From assembly GCF_035920345.1 (NCBI RefSeq), contig NZ_CP109149.1, positions 8,432,001 through 8,496,000 of the forward strand: 64,000 nt of DNA, written 5' to 3'. How positions within the stretch are numbered: the first letter of the stretch is position 1; each line of letters begins with the position of its first letter. The DNA is from Nocardia vinacea. Lineage in GTDB: Bacteria > Actinomycetota > Actinomycetes > Mycobacteriales > Mycobacteriaceae. The notes under the pieces were generated by a model. That model did no database searches. It worked only from the letters and a program-made list of their open reading frames with translations, and was not told where the DNA came from. Below, in pieces: positions 56,458-64,000 of this stretch. Both the position numbers and the translations under genes were made by a program.

Positions 56458-57492
56458 ATGCCGAAGTATGGAATGCCCGGTGTCGCCGCGGATAACAAGC
56501 GTTCGCGGACGGTCGGATCAGCGATCATCGCGCTGATAGCCGTTGTCGCCCTTACGACTACGCTCTATCGGAACCTGCGCGCCGACGAGGGCTTGCGGAT
56601 CGCCTTGCACACCCAGGAAATCGGTGACGGTGTCAGCGCGGGCACGCAGGTGCGTCTCGACGGTGTGCTGGTCGGCACGGTGGCGCGGATAGCGCCGGAT
56701 GAGCGCGGTACCCAGCGAATCACCTTGCAGCTGGATCAGTCTCGGCTCTTCGGCATCGATGACAGCCTGCGCGTCGACTACGCGCCCGCCAACCTGTTCG
56801 GTATCAGCGAACTCGAATTGCGCCGTGGCCCGGGCGGTTCGCCGCTGCGACCGGATGCGGTCATCGATCTGACCGGCAGACGCGCGGCGGATGTCTACGA
56901 CGCGACGATGGGCAGCATCCTGCGCAGCCTGTCTCAGGTCGGCGCGACCCTATTCACACCGCAGCTGGCCACTGTCATCGCCCAGGTCTCCGCGGACTTC
57001 CAGGCATTCACCCCGCTGGTGCAGGCGCTGATCACGGTGGCGCGCACCATTGCCGACAACCAGACCATGCCGACCTCCGAACTCGTCGGCAGACTCGGCC
57101 CGGCCTTCGACGGCGGCGGCAAATTCGCGGGTGCGACCATCCAGGTCCTCGATCAGATCCGCGATATCAAGATCCTGCAGACCGATCGCGAACACTACGA
57201 CCGCGGTGTCACCGCACTGACCGGCAGCATCCTGCCCGCGCTCGGGACCACGCTGACCACCGCGGGCGGCCACTTCGCCGAGGGTGCCGACATGCTCGCA
57301 CCGATACTGAATGTGTTGGCGCAGATGGTCCCCCGGCCCCAGCAGTCCGCGGCCGAGCTGTGCGCCCTGCTCGAACGGCTGCGGGCGGCCATGCCGGATA
57401 CATCCGACGGTCCGGTGCTGAATCTCGAGGTCGATCTGCGGGGTGTGCCCGGTATCGCGGTGCCGCTGCTCGGTCCGGCGGGTGTGCGATGA
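56458..57492 (+). CDS. mceA: MceA: MCE-domain lipid-transfer protein
   Basis: A 344-residue protein from ATG 56458. One N-terminal transmembrane segment (about residues 19-37) is followed by the MCE/MlaD domain (AGTQVRLDGVLVGTVARIAPDERGTQ and LDQSRLFGIDDSLRVDYA) and a long helical region (about 140-310). It is shorter than Mce1A (about 450 residues), lacking a long C-terminal tail. The six Mce proteins assemble as a tunnel for lipids (fatty acids or sterols) across the periplasm. mceB overlaps by four bases. Confidence 0.94.
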   Translation: MPKYGMPGVAADNKRSRTVGSAIIALIAVVALTTTLYRNLRADEGLRIALHTQEIGDGVSAGTQVRLDGVLVGTVARIAPDERGTQRITLQLDQSRLFGIDDSLRVDYAPANLFGISELELRRGPGGSPLRPDAVIDLTGRRAADVYDATMGSILRSLSQVGATLFTPQLATVIAQVSADFQAFTPLVQALITVARTIADNQTMPTSELVGRLGPAFDGGGKFAGATIQVLDQIRDIKILQTDREHYDRGVTALTGSILPALGTTLTTAGGHFAEGADMLAPILNVLAQMVPRPQQSAAELCALLERLRAAMPDTSDGPVLNLEVDLRGVPGIAVPLLGPAGVR

Positions 57493-58493
57493 CGGTGCGT
57501 GGGGCGGCCTGGCGGCTCGGTGTCTTCGCCGCGGTGATGATCGTGGTGCTCTCGCTGGTACTGACGGCAATCAAGCGGCCGGTGGCCGGTGATACCGAGG
57601 CGCACGATGCGCTGTTCACCGATGCCAATGGCCTGAAGGTCGGCGATGACGTGCGCATGTACGGCGTGCAGGTCGGCAAGGTCGAGGGCCTATCGATCGA
57701 CGGCATCAAGGCCAAGGTCCGGCTCACCGTGCAGACCTCGACGCCGATATATGACAACAGCACCCTGGCCATTCGCTACCAAAACCTCACCGGCCAGCGG
57801 TATATCGACCTGCAGCAGCAGCCGAATCCCGGTGTCCGGCTGCCCGCGAACGCGGTCGTCGATACCAAGATGACGCTTCCGTCCTTCGATGTGACCAGCC
57901 TGTTCAACGGCCTGAAACCGGTGCTGGCCACCATGTCTCCGGAGGCGGTCAACCAGTTCACCGAAAGCATGCTCGCGGTGATCGAGGGCGACGGTTCGGG
58001 TTTGGGTCCGGCCATGGATGCCATCGGCAAGCTGAGCAAATACGTCGGCGATCGGCAGACGGTGATCGCGACGCTGGTGCGCAATATGTCCGAACTCGCC
58101 GACCGGGTCGGTGGCCGGGTGCACTATCTGGTTCCGCTACTGGCCCGGCTGACCGATATTTTCCAAGCGCTGCAGGCGAATATCGGCGGCCTCGCCGAAT
58201 TCGCGATGAACGCGCCTTCGGTGCTCGGACCGCTCGACCGGCTGCTCGCCACCGTCGGCCTGACCGCCGGCAGCGGCGCGGATATCGACGGGCTCATCCG
58301 CAAACTCTTCCCCGACCCGCAGGAAGCCGTCGACGTTTTCGGCAAGCTGCCCGGGCTGCTCGCCTCGATCGACAATGCCGTGCCGCGCAGCATCGCGGGC
58401 TGGAAGCCCGAATGCAGCAAAGGGAATGCGGAGCTGCCGAATCCGGTGCAGGTGCTGATCGGCGGACAGCAGGTGGCCGTATGCAACGGGTGA
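57489..58493 (+). CDS. mceB: MceB: MCE-family protein
   Basis: A 334-residue MCE protein from ATG 57489, overlapping mceA by ATGA. A transmembrane segment (residues 7-26) precedes the MCE domain (NGLKVGDDVRMYGVQVGKVEGL; YQNLTGQRYIDLQQQPNPG) and a helical region. Two Cys residues close to the C-terminus (PECSKG, VAVCNG) may form a disulfide as in other MceB proteins. Confidence 0.94.
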   Translation: MTVRGAAWRLGVFAAVMIVVLSLVLTAIKRPVAGDTEAHDALFTDANGLKVGDDVRMYGVQVGKVEGLSIDGIKAKVRLTVQTSTPIYDNSTLAIRYQNLTGQRYIDLQQQPNPGVRLPANAVVDTKMTLPSFDVTSLFNGLKPVLATMSPEAVNQFTESMLAVIEGDGSGLGPAMDAIGKLSKYVGDRQTVIATLVRNMSELADRVGGRVHYLVPLLARLTDIFQALQANIGGLAEFAMNAPSVLGPLDRLLATVGLTAGSGADIDGLIRKLFPDPQEAVDVFGKLPGLLASIDNAVPRSIAGWKPECSKGNAELPNPVQVLIGGQQVAVCNG

Positions 58494-59509
58494 GAATGTG
58501 GTTCGGCGGCAATACGCCGATCCTCGACGAACCGGCCCGGCTGCGCAAAGAAGTGCGACTCGGCATTATCGGTGCGGTGCTCGTTGTTATCGTAATGGGC
58601 GCTGCCGCAGCGCTTTACGTGATTCCGTTCGGCAAGACGACTTATACCGCGGAGCTGTCCGAGGCGCAGTCGGTGAAGTCCGGCGACGATATCCGATTGG
58701 CGGGCATCTCGGTCGGCACCGTGAAATCGCTGGAGCTGAAACCGGATAAGGTCGTCATGCGGTTCACCGTCGATTCCGATGTTTTCGTCGGTGACCAGAC
58801 CTCGCTGGAGGTGCGCATGCTCACCGTGGTCGGCGGCCATTACGTCGCGCTGTTCCCGGCGGGCACCGAGCCGCTCGGCGACAAGCCGATTCCGGCCGAT
58901 CGAGTTCTCCTGCCCTACAGTCTGATTCAAACGTTCCAGGATGCGACGGCACCGATCGGCAAGGTCGACGGTGATACTTTGCGGCGCAATCTGGCGGCAC
59001 TGGACAAGTCGGTCGAGGGTGCGCCGGATACCTTGCGTACCACGCTGGATACGGTCGGCAGCTATATCGATGCCATCGACCGCCAGCGCACCCAGGTGTC
59101 GAATGCCATTGCGGTGGCGGATGAATACGTGACCATGTACGACGGCGCGAAGAGTGATCTGCGCAGGTTGATGGAGAATGCCAATCTGCTCGAGACCGTA
59201 CTCCTCGATAAGCGCGCCGAGCTGCGCGAATCGATTGCCTTGCTCAACAGCGTGGTTCAGCGGGTCGCGGCCCTCGCGCCGTCATGGGACGCCACGCTGA
59301 AACCCAAGGCGCAGCAGTTGGCCGATGCGCTGCCGCGGCTGGAACAGATGGGCGGTCAGTTGGAGCCGATCATCTCCTCCGCACATGATCTGAGTCGGAA
59401 GTTGCAGGGTCTGGTGATTCCTGAGGGCGGGATCGTGGTGGATCAGTCCGGCGAAACCACCCAACCCGCCGCGGCGGTGTGTGTGCCGCTCCCCGGTAAG
59501 GCGTGCTGA
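58481..59509 (+). CDS. mceC: MceC: MCE-family protein
   Basis: A 342-residue MCE protein from ATG 58481, which overlaps the end of mceB by 13 nt; ATG 58496, just after the mceB stop, is an equally plausible start. A transmembrane segment (about residues 28-46) is followed by VKSGDDIRLAGISVGTVKSL and MLTVVGGHYVALFPAG of the MCE domain, then a coiled helical domain. The C-terminus (VCVPLPGKAC) has two cysteines. Its stop overlaps the start of mceD. Confidence 0.92.
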   Translation: MQRVRMWFGGNTPILDEPARLRKEVRLGIIGAVLVVIVMGAAAALYVIPFGKTTYTAELSEAQSVKSGDDIRLAGISVGTVKSLELKPDKVVMRFTVDSDVFVGDQTSLEVRMLTVVGGHYVALFPAGTEPLGDKPIPADRVLLPYSLIQTFQDATAPIGKVDGDTLRRNLAALDKSVEGAPDTLRTTLDTVGSYIDAIDRQRTQVSNAIAVADEYVTMYDGAKSDLRRLMENANLLETVLLDKRAELRESIALLNSVVQRVAALAPSWDATLKPKAQQLADALPRLEQMGGQLEPIISSAHDLSRKLQGLVIPEGGIVVDQSGETTQPAAAVCVPLPGKAC

Positions 59510-60606
59510 TGCTGAATCGGGTGCTCGGCTCACAGGCGTTCATGTCGATCGCGAGTGCTGTTATTGTCGCCGCGCTTGCTCTCGCCGGATATGTCATCGC
59601 TTTCGATCCGCTGCAGCGGACCGAATCCTATTGCGCGATAATGCCCGACAGCATCGGGCTGTATCCCGGCAACCAGGTGACGATGCGCGGCATCACGGTC
59701 GGCACGGTGACCGCGGTGCAGAACCAGGGCAAGAATGTGCGGGTCGATTTCGATGTCGATGCCGACCATCCGGTGTACGCCGATGCCTCGGCAACCACTG
59801 TGTCCGATACCGTGGTCGCCGATCGCAATCTGGCCGTGTTGTCCAGCGGAAAGAATATGCAGCGCTGGGACAGCGGACAGTGCATCACCAAGACGCTCAC
59901 CCCCAAGAGCCTCACCGAAACGCTGACCGCGCTGTCCTCGCTGTCCGACCAGCTCAACGGACCCGATCCGGCCCAACAGAATTCGCTGGCCAAGGGGCTC
60001 GCCTCGCTCGACGCCGCGACCGTGGGCACCGGACCGCAGGTCAACGAGCTGATTCGCAAACTCGGCTCCGCTCTGAAAGCGCCGGACGCCGATATCGGCC
60101 ATTTGGCAGGCATTTTCGATGCGTTCGCCTCGGTATCGCAGAAGGTGAACCAATATTGGGGCGATTTGCAGTCCATGCTGGTGCGGATCGGCCCGGCACT
60201 GGATCATGCGAGTACCGAATTGCTCGGTCCCGCAGTGCAACTATTCGATGGTCTGCGCCAGATCCTGCCCATGCTCAATGACATCACCGCGATGTTCGGT
60301 GATCCGATCATGCGCGCGCTGGATGCCAGCGTGCCACTGATCAAGCTCTTGCGCGCCAATGTCGGTTCGCTGCGCGATGTCGTGCTCATGACCCCCGCGC
60401 TCACCTCGGCATTCCGCACGGTGGTCTCCGATGGCGCGCCGGGTATCACCTATGCGCCGCCGAAGGTGGCCATCGCGCAGCAGAACGCCGAGGAGGTGTG
60501 TGCCGCGGTAAATGCCGTCGCGCCCGGCAAATGCGTGGATGCCGCGAATGGCATGGTCGACGTGCAACTCGTCCCGCTGGTACTGGGATTGGCAGGTGGA
60601 TCATGA
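59509..60606 (+). CDS. mceD: MceD: MCE-family protein
   Basis: A 365-residue MCE protein from ATG 59509, sharing TGATG with the mceC stop. A transmembrane segment lies at about residues 12-32, the MCE domain includes PGNQVTMRGITVGTVTAVQN and VVADRNLAVLSSG, and the helical region runs to about residue 310. Cys residues at the C-terminus (EEVCAAVN ... GKCVDA) are probably disulfide-bonded. The next gene overlaps by ATGA. Confidence 0.93.
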   Translation: MLNRVLGSQAFMSIASAVIVAALALAGYVIAFDPLQRTESYCAIMPDSIGLYPGNQVTMRGITVGTVTAVQNQGKNVRVDFDVDADHPVYADASATTVSDTVVADRNLAVLSSGKNMQRWDSGQCITKTLTPKSLTETLTALSSLSDQLNGPDPAQQNSLAKGLASLDAATVGTGPQVNELIRKLGSALKAPDADIGHLAGIFDAFASVSQKVNQYWGDLQSMLVRIGPALDHASTELLGPAVQLFDGLRQILPMLNDITAMFGDPIMRALDASVPLIKLLRANVGSLRDVVLMTPALTSAFRTVVSDGAPGITYAPPKVAIAQQNAEEVCAAVNAVAPGKCVDAANGMVDVQLVPLVLGLAGGS

Positions 60607-61649
60607 GTAAGCGTCTCATGGCGGTCGTGTTGGCGGCCGGAATTGCTTTGGGTGGCTGTGCCTTCGATCCGTCATCGGTGCCGGTCCCCGGCACATCGGT
60701 AGCCGGAGACACCTATCGCGTGCGGATCGAATTCGCGAATGTGTTGAATCTGCCCGCCAAGGCCAAGGTAATCGCCAACGGTGCCCAGATCGGCACGGTC
60801 GACAAGGTCACCGTCGTCCCGGCGGCCGAAGCGCCGGCGGGCCGCGGCGGATTCGTGGTGGTCGATGCCGATATCGCGAAGTCGGTGCAGTTGCCGACCA
60901 CGACCATTGCGGAACTGCGCCAGAACACCGTGCTCGGCGATATCCATATCGCATTGACCACGCCGCCCAATGGTTTCGGTTCGCTGCTCGGACCCGGCGG
61001 CACCATTCCGATCGAGCGGTCCAGGCCACCGGTGCAGCTCGAGGACACCATGGCCGCCATGGCCTTCTTCGTCCAGGGTGGTGCGATCGGTCAGCTGCAA
61101 GACATCATCAATCGGTTCAATTCCGTACTGCCGCAGGATCCTCGGGAGACGGCGCGGATCGCGAAGGTGATGGGCGGCGATGCCGCGGATCTGGCGGCGA
61201 ATCTGGACCAAGTGGATTCGCTGCTGTACGGTCTGCTCACCAATTCCGAAGTGCTGCACAATATTCGGCCCGAACTGGACAGTATCCTCAGTGCGGAGTC
61301 GGTACAGCAGGTGAATGCGGCGACGAATTCGTTTGCCGGAGTGGCGAATATCTTCGGCGTGCTCGGCCCGGTCGGTCGCTCGATGGCTTGGCTGGCGCCG
61401 CTGGTGCAGTCCAATGACGCGATGCTGCGGGCCTTCGTGCCGATGCTGACCGGCGGGCCGCTGGACCTGCGGTCGCCCTCGAACCTGGCCATACTCGTCG
61501 CGTTATTGCGCGACAAGATCATTCCGTTCGTGGAGCACGGGCCGAAGGTGAATATCACCGGCGTGCGTACCGATGGGGTCGCGGTATCCGAACCCGAGCA
61601 GGTGGATCGGATCATTCAGACATTGCGCATGATCGGAGCGGTCCGATGA
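60603..61649 (+). CDS. mceE: MceE: MCE-family lipoprotein
   Basis: A 348-residue protein from ATG 60603. The lipobox is AGIALGGCAFD (Cys19), marking it as the lipoprotein member of the complex, as with LprK in mce1. The MCE domain reads PAKAKVIANGAQIGTVDKVTV and QLPTTTIAELRQNTVLGDIH, followed by a long helical region. Overlaps mceD and mceF by ATGA on both sides. Confidence 0.94.
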   Translation: MSKRLMAVVLAAGIALGGCAFDPSSVPVPGTSVAGDTYRVRIEFANVLNLPAKAKVIANGAQIGTVDKVTVVPAAEAPAGRGGFVVVDADIAKSVQLPTTTIAELRQNTVLGDIHIALTTPPNGFGSLLGPGGTIPIERSRPPVQLEDTMAAMAFFVQGGAIGQLQDIINRFNSVLPQDPRETARIAKVMGGDAADLAANLDQVDSLLYGLLTNSEVLHNIRPELDSILSAESVQQVNAATNSFAGVANIFGVLGPVGRSMAWLAPLVQSNDAMLRAFVPMLTGGPLDLRSPSNLAILVALLRDKIIPFVEHGPKVNITGVRTDGVAVSEPEQVDRIIQTLRMIGAVR

Positions 61650-62602
61650 AGGTGGGTTCGCTGGTCTCACTCGGCGGCATTGCCGCCATCCTGATCCTCG
61701 GCGCGAGCTATCTGACCTTCGGTGTGGTGCGGTTCGATCCGCTCGCCGATTACACCAATGCCTCGATGGTGCTGCGGAATTCGGGCAGCCTGGGAGTCGG
61801 TTCGCCGATCCTGCTCACCGGCATCCCGATCGGCAGGGTTACCTCGATGGAGAATACGGCCGCGGGCGTCGAAGTCGGCTTCCGCGTCGACAAGAGACAG
61901 CAGGTGCCGACCGACAGCACCGTCACCATCGAACAGCTCTCCGCACTCGGCGAGCCCTATGTCCAGTTCGTGCCGAATACCGACGGCGGTCCATATCTGA
62001 AGGACGGACAGCGGCTCGACACCAGGGACATTCGCCCGCCGCTATCGATTCCGGAGGTGGCGCGGCTGGTCACCGAGACCATGAACCAGCTCGACCCCCA
62101 GGTGGTCGGCTCGATCGTGGATACGCTCGGCAAGTCGATCTCCGGCACGTCCGCGGTGATGCCGGAACTGGCGCGCTCGGGCGATCTGCTCGCCGCCACC
62201 ATCATGACCAGAGCCCCGAAGATCGCCGAACTGCTCAATGGCTTTCAGCTGGCCGCGAGCGATATCGAATGGGCCGGACCGGCCACCACAATCGGCGCGC
62301 CCAATCTTGTGCGGTTCGGTCAGTCGCTGGACGATCTCGTCGAGGCAGTCGGTCGGTTGGTCACTGCGGGAGGCAGCCCGGAGATGTATCTGGAGGGCGA
62401 TGGTCTGGTGCCATTCCTGCAGCGGGTGACCGAATGGATGGACAAGGTCGGGCCGGAGCTGAAATCGCTGATCCCAGGGTTGCGACCGCTGGCCGACGCG
62501 GTCACCGCCACCGCGCCGCGCATCGATCTCAGCAGTCTGATCAGCCAGGCGCTACAGGAAACCGGAGATGACGCCGTCAAAGTGCGCGTCGGCATCAGAT
62601 AG
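61646..62602 (+). CDS. mceF: MceF: MCE-family protein (short)
   Basis: A 318-residue MCE protein from ATG 61646. An N-terminal transmembrane segment (about 6-26) and the MCE domain (GVGSPILLTGIPIGRVTSME; LSALGEPYVQFVP) are clear, but the protein is much shorter than Mce1F (over 500 residues), lacking the extended C-terminal tail. Last gene of the operon; a strong hairpin follows 21 nt after its stop. Confidence 0.93.
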   Translation: MKVGSLVSLGGIAAILILGASYLTFGVVRFDPLADYTNASMVLRNSGSLGVGSPILLTGIPIGRVTSMENTAAGVEVGFRVDKRQQVPTDSTVTIEQLSALGEPYVQFVPNTDGGPYLKDGQRLDTRDIRPPLSIPEVARLVTETMNQLDPQVVGSIVDTLGKSISGTSAVMPELARSGDLLAATIMTRAPKIAELLNGFQLAASDIEWAGPATTIGAPNLVRFGQSLDDLVEAVGRLVTAGGSPEMYLEGDGLVPFLQRVTEWMDKVGPELKSLIPGLRPLADAVTATAPRIDLSSLISQALQETGDDAVKVRVGIR

Positions 62603-62623
62603 GGCATTACCTGCGCAAACAAA

Positions 62624-62650
62624 CGTCGGGAAAGTTGATCTTTCCCGACG
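62624..62650 (+). terminator. Terminator of the mce operon
   Basis: Perfect 11-bp arms CGTCGGGAAAG (62624-62634) and CTTTCCCGACG (62640-62650) flank a TTGAT loop, 21 nt after mceF. The eight-gene operon therefore likely ends here, leaving the next gene as a separate unit. Confidence 0.8.
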
Positions 62651-62717
62651 CGTCTTCGGTAGCCTGCCTGGAGAGCTTTTCGTGAAGGTAGTCCCTACTC
62701 GGCACGAAGGCGGTGGC

Positions 62718-63410
62718 ATGGTGGAACCCGGCGGTGCTAGGACACCAACCGACAATGGGCGCGTCCTGACCATAGCGGCCGTTATCACCGCCGCGCTCGC
62801 ACTGGTCGTCGCGATCGCGCTGCTGCTGCGCGCGAATCAGGATTCGAAGCACGACGCACCGACATCGATCTCGTCGCCCGCCAAATCAACTACCGCCCGG
62901 CCCGCCTCCGGACCCCCGCTTGTGCCGCCGTCGAATCGCCCGACGACCTCACCGGCGCAATCGGCACGCAAGCGCGGCGACGATTGCTCGCATGAGGGGA
63001 TCGTCGCCCAATGGGATATGCGCAATGGCCTGTGGGTCTGCGCGCCGCGGGAACAGGCGCGCAATCAGCACCAGGTCGGCGACGATTGCTCGCACGACGG
63101 GATCGTCGCGCAATGGGGCCTGTCATCGGATGGCGGCTGGATCTGCATACCGCAAGGTCAGGGTGTTGCGGAACCGCAGCCGGCGCCGCAGAACCCGGTG
63201 CCGCAAAATCCGGTGCCGCAGAACCCGGTGCCGCAGAACCCGGCGCCGCAGAACCCGGTGCCGGTCCCGGAGAACCCGAGCCCCAACCCGGTCCCGGACA
63301 ACCCGAACCCCAACCCGGTCCCGCCGAATCCGAACCCCAACCCGGCCCCGCCGAATCCGATCATCATCCCGGGCCTGCCCCCGCTGCCCCCGCTGCCCGG
63401 ATTCCCGTAG
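62718..63410 (+). CDS. Membrane-anchored proline-rich protein with duplicated Cys motif
   Basis: About 230 residues from ATG 62718 (MVEPGGARTPTDNGR). One transmembrane segment (about residues 17-37) is followed by a Ser/Thr/Pro linker. Two copies of GDDCSH(E/D)GIVAQW, each followed by W(V/I)C, occur at about residues 87-108 and 119-143. The C-terminal 75 residues are a Pro/Asn repeat (PQNPVPQNP type). The Cys pairs suggest disulfides or metal binding outside the membrane. Not recognised as a known Mce accessory protein, though it directly follows the operon. Start is uncertain; GTG 62721 is in frame. Confidence 0.7.
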   Translation: MVEPGGARTPTDNGRVLTIAAVITAALALVVAIALLLRANQDSKHDAPTSISSPAKSTTARPASGPPLVPPSNRPTTSPAQSARKRGDDCSHEGIVAQWDMRNGLWVCAPREQARNQHQVGDDCSHDGIVAQWGLSSDGGWICIPQGQGVAEPQPAPQNPVPQNPVPQNPVPQNPAPQNPVPVPENPSPNPVPDNPNPNPVPPNPNPNPAPPNPIIIPGLPPLPPLPGFP

Positions 63411-63456
63411 CCGACCGCCGCTGAAATTCGTTCGACACGGCTGAGATGCTCGATTG

Positions 63457-64000
63457 GTGATCGTTGTCCCCGAATTCTTCGCCGATCGTCTCGCCAAGAT
63501 GGAGCCCGCTGCTCGGGCTTGGCTGGATGGTCTGCCCGAACTCGCGGCTCGGTTCGCCGAGCGCTGGGAGCTTCGGTTCGAGGGCGCACCCATGTATGGC
63601 TACGGCGGCTTGGTGCTGCCCGCTGTGTGCGCGGATGACAGTCGGGTTGTGCTCAAACTCGGCCATCTCACTCCCGAGACTCGCGACGAACCGGTCGCAT
63701 TGACCGCTTGGGCGGGCAATGGCGCGGTGCGGTTGCTCGACAGCGACGCCGAGCACGGCGCGCTCCTGCTGGAACGACTCGATCCCACCCGGTCATTGGA
63801 CTTCGAGCCAATCGACGACGCGGTCCGGATCATCTCCGTCCTGCTGCACAGGCTCGCCATCCCCGCTCCGCTCGGAATCTCCCGCGACCTGCGCACCGAG
63901 GCCGAGCGCCTGGTCGAGGAACTGCCGAAAGAGTGGCAGCGCCTCGGCGGACCTTTCCCTCGGAAGATGCTCGACGCGGCCGTCGACGCCTGCGCTCAGC
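63457..64000 (+). CDS. APH(6)/hydroxyurea-kinase-like protein, 3' end beyond window
   Basis: The reading frame from GTG 63457 stays open to the window end (181 codons). It resembles the aminoglycoside/hydroxyurea antibiotic-resistance kinase family (PF04655; streptomycin 6-kinase type), with the N-lobe FAERWELRFEGAPMYGYGG, VVLKLGHLTPETRDEP (ATP-lysine region), and GALLLERLDPTRSLDF near the hinge. The catalytic loop would lie beyond the window. Resistance is not implied by the fragment; many such genes in actinobacteria have no known substrate. Confidence 0.75.
   Translation, partial: MIVVPEFFADRLAKMEPAARAWLDGLPELAARFAERWELRFEGAPMYGYGGLVLPAVCADDSRVVLKLGHLTPETRDEPVALTAWAGNGAVRLLDSDAEHGALLLERLDPTRSLDFEPIDDAVRIISVLLHRLAIPAPLGISRDLRTEAERLVEELPKEWQRLGGPFPRKMLDAAVDACAQ

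Overview
The window reads as a high-GC chromosome of the order Mycobacteriales, most likely Nocardia or a close relative. Evidence: frequent GTG starts, actinobacterial families (NucS, GlgE, CysO/Mec/CysM2, DUF2017, a full yrbE-mce operon, DivIVA-like coiled coil) and a gene order that, from memory, follows the Mycobacterium tuberculosis Rv1321-Rv1343c block. The genus is inferred.

Layout. 1-2.2 kb: 3' part of 23S rRNA, complete 5S rRNA and a strong terminator. 2.2-9.8 kb: a decayed small gene, a rhomboid-like membrane protein, nucS, a broken secreted alpha/beta hydrolase, a Cys/His-rich small protein, a DivIVA-like coiled coil, methylmalonyl-CoA epimerase, a thiolase, a DUF3817 protein and a YbbN-like thioredoxin/TPR protein. 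9.8-17.8 kb: the glucan module glgE-glgB (ATGA overlap) with glgP divergent, and degenerate 109-bp tandem copies of the glgB 3' end behind glgB. 17.8-21.3 kb: inserted genes (hypothetical, NCS2 purine permease, DoxX, methyltransferase).

21.4-34.3 kb: dinG helicase, NAD salvage pair pncA/pncB, clpS, an AosR-type DUF2017 protein, P1 peptidase, the protein-bound-sulfide cysteine pathway mec-cysO-cysM, rhomboid protease, MBL phosphodiesterase, rph and rdgB, then an 18-bp minisatellite and two small membrane proteins. murI, which lies between the rhomboid and MBL genes in M. tuberculosis, is absent here.

34.4-53.4 kb: accessory region of SDR oxidoreductases, regulators (PadR, XRE/MmyB-like, TetR, LysR, ECF sigma, a frameshifted winged-helix gene), a flavin monooxygenase, an ABC exporter, a three-gene cupin/alcohol dehydrogenase operon with twin palindromic operators, a secreted HNH nuclease lipoprotein, haloalkane dehalogenase, thioesterase, TDT exporter, PhoU-like protein and transglutaminase.

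53.4-64 kb: ChaA-like cation/proton antiporter, an eight-gene mce lipid-import operon (yrbEA, yrbEB, mceA-F, nearly all start/stop codons overlapping) closed by a hairpin, then a proline-rich membrane-anchored protein with a duplicated Cys motif, and the start of an APH(6)/hydroxyurea-kinase-like gene cut by the window edge.

I found no CRISPR array, intact mobile element, tRNA or obvious defence island, and no clear new multi-gene system. The most unusual items are the two repeat loci, the Cys-free AosR homologue, the missing murI, the twin operators at 41.3 kb and the duplicated-Cys-motif protein behind the mce operon.
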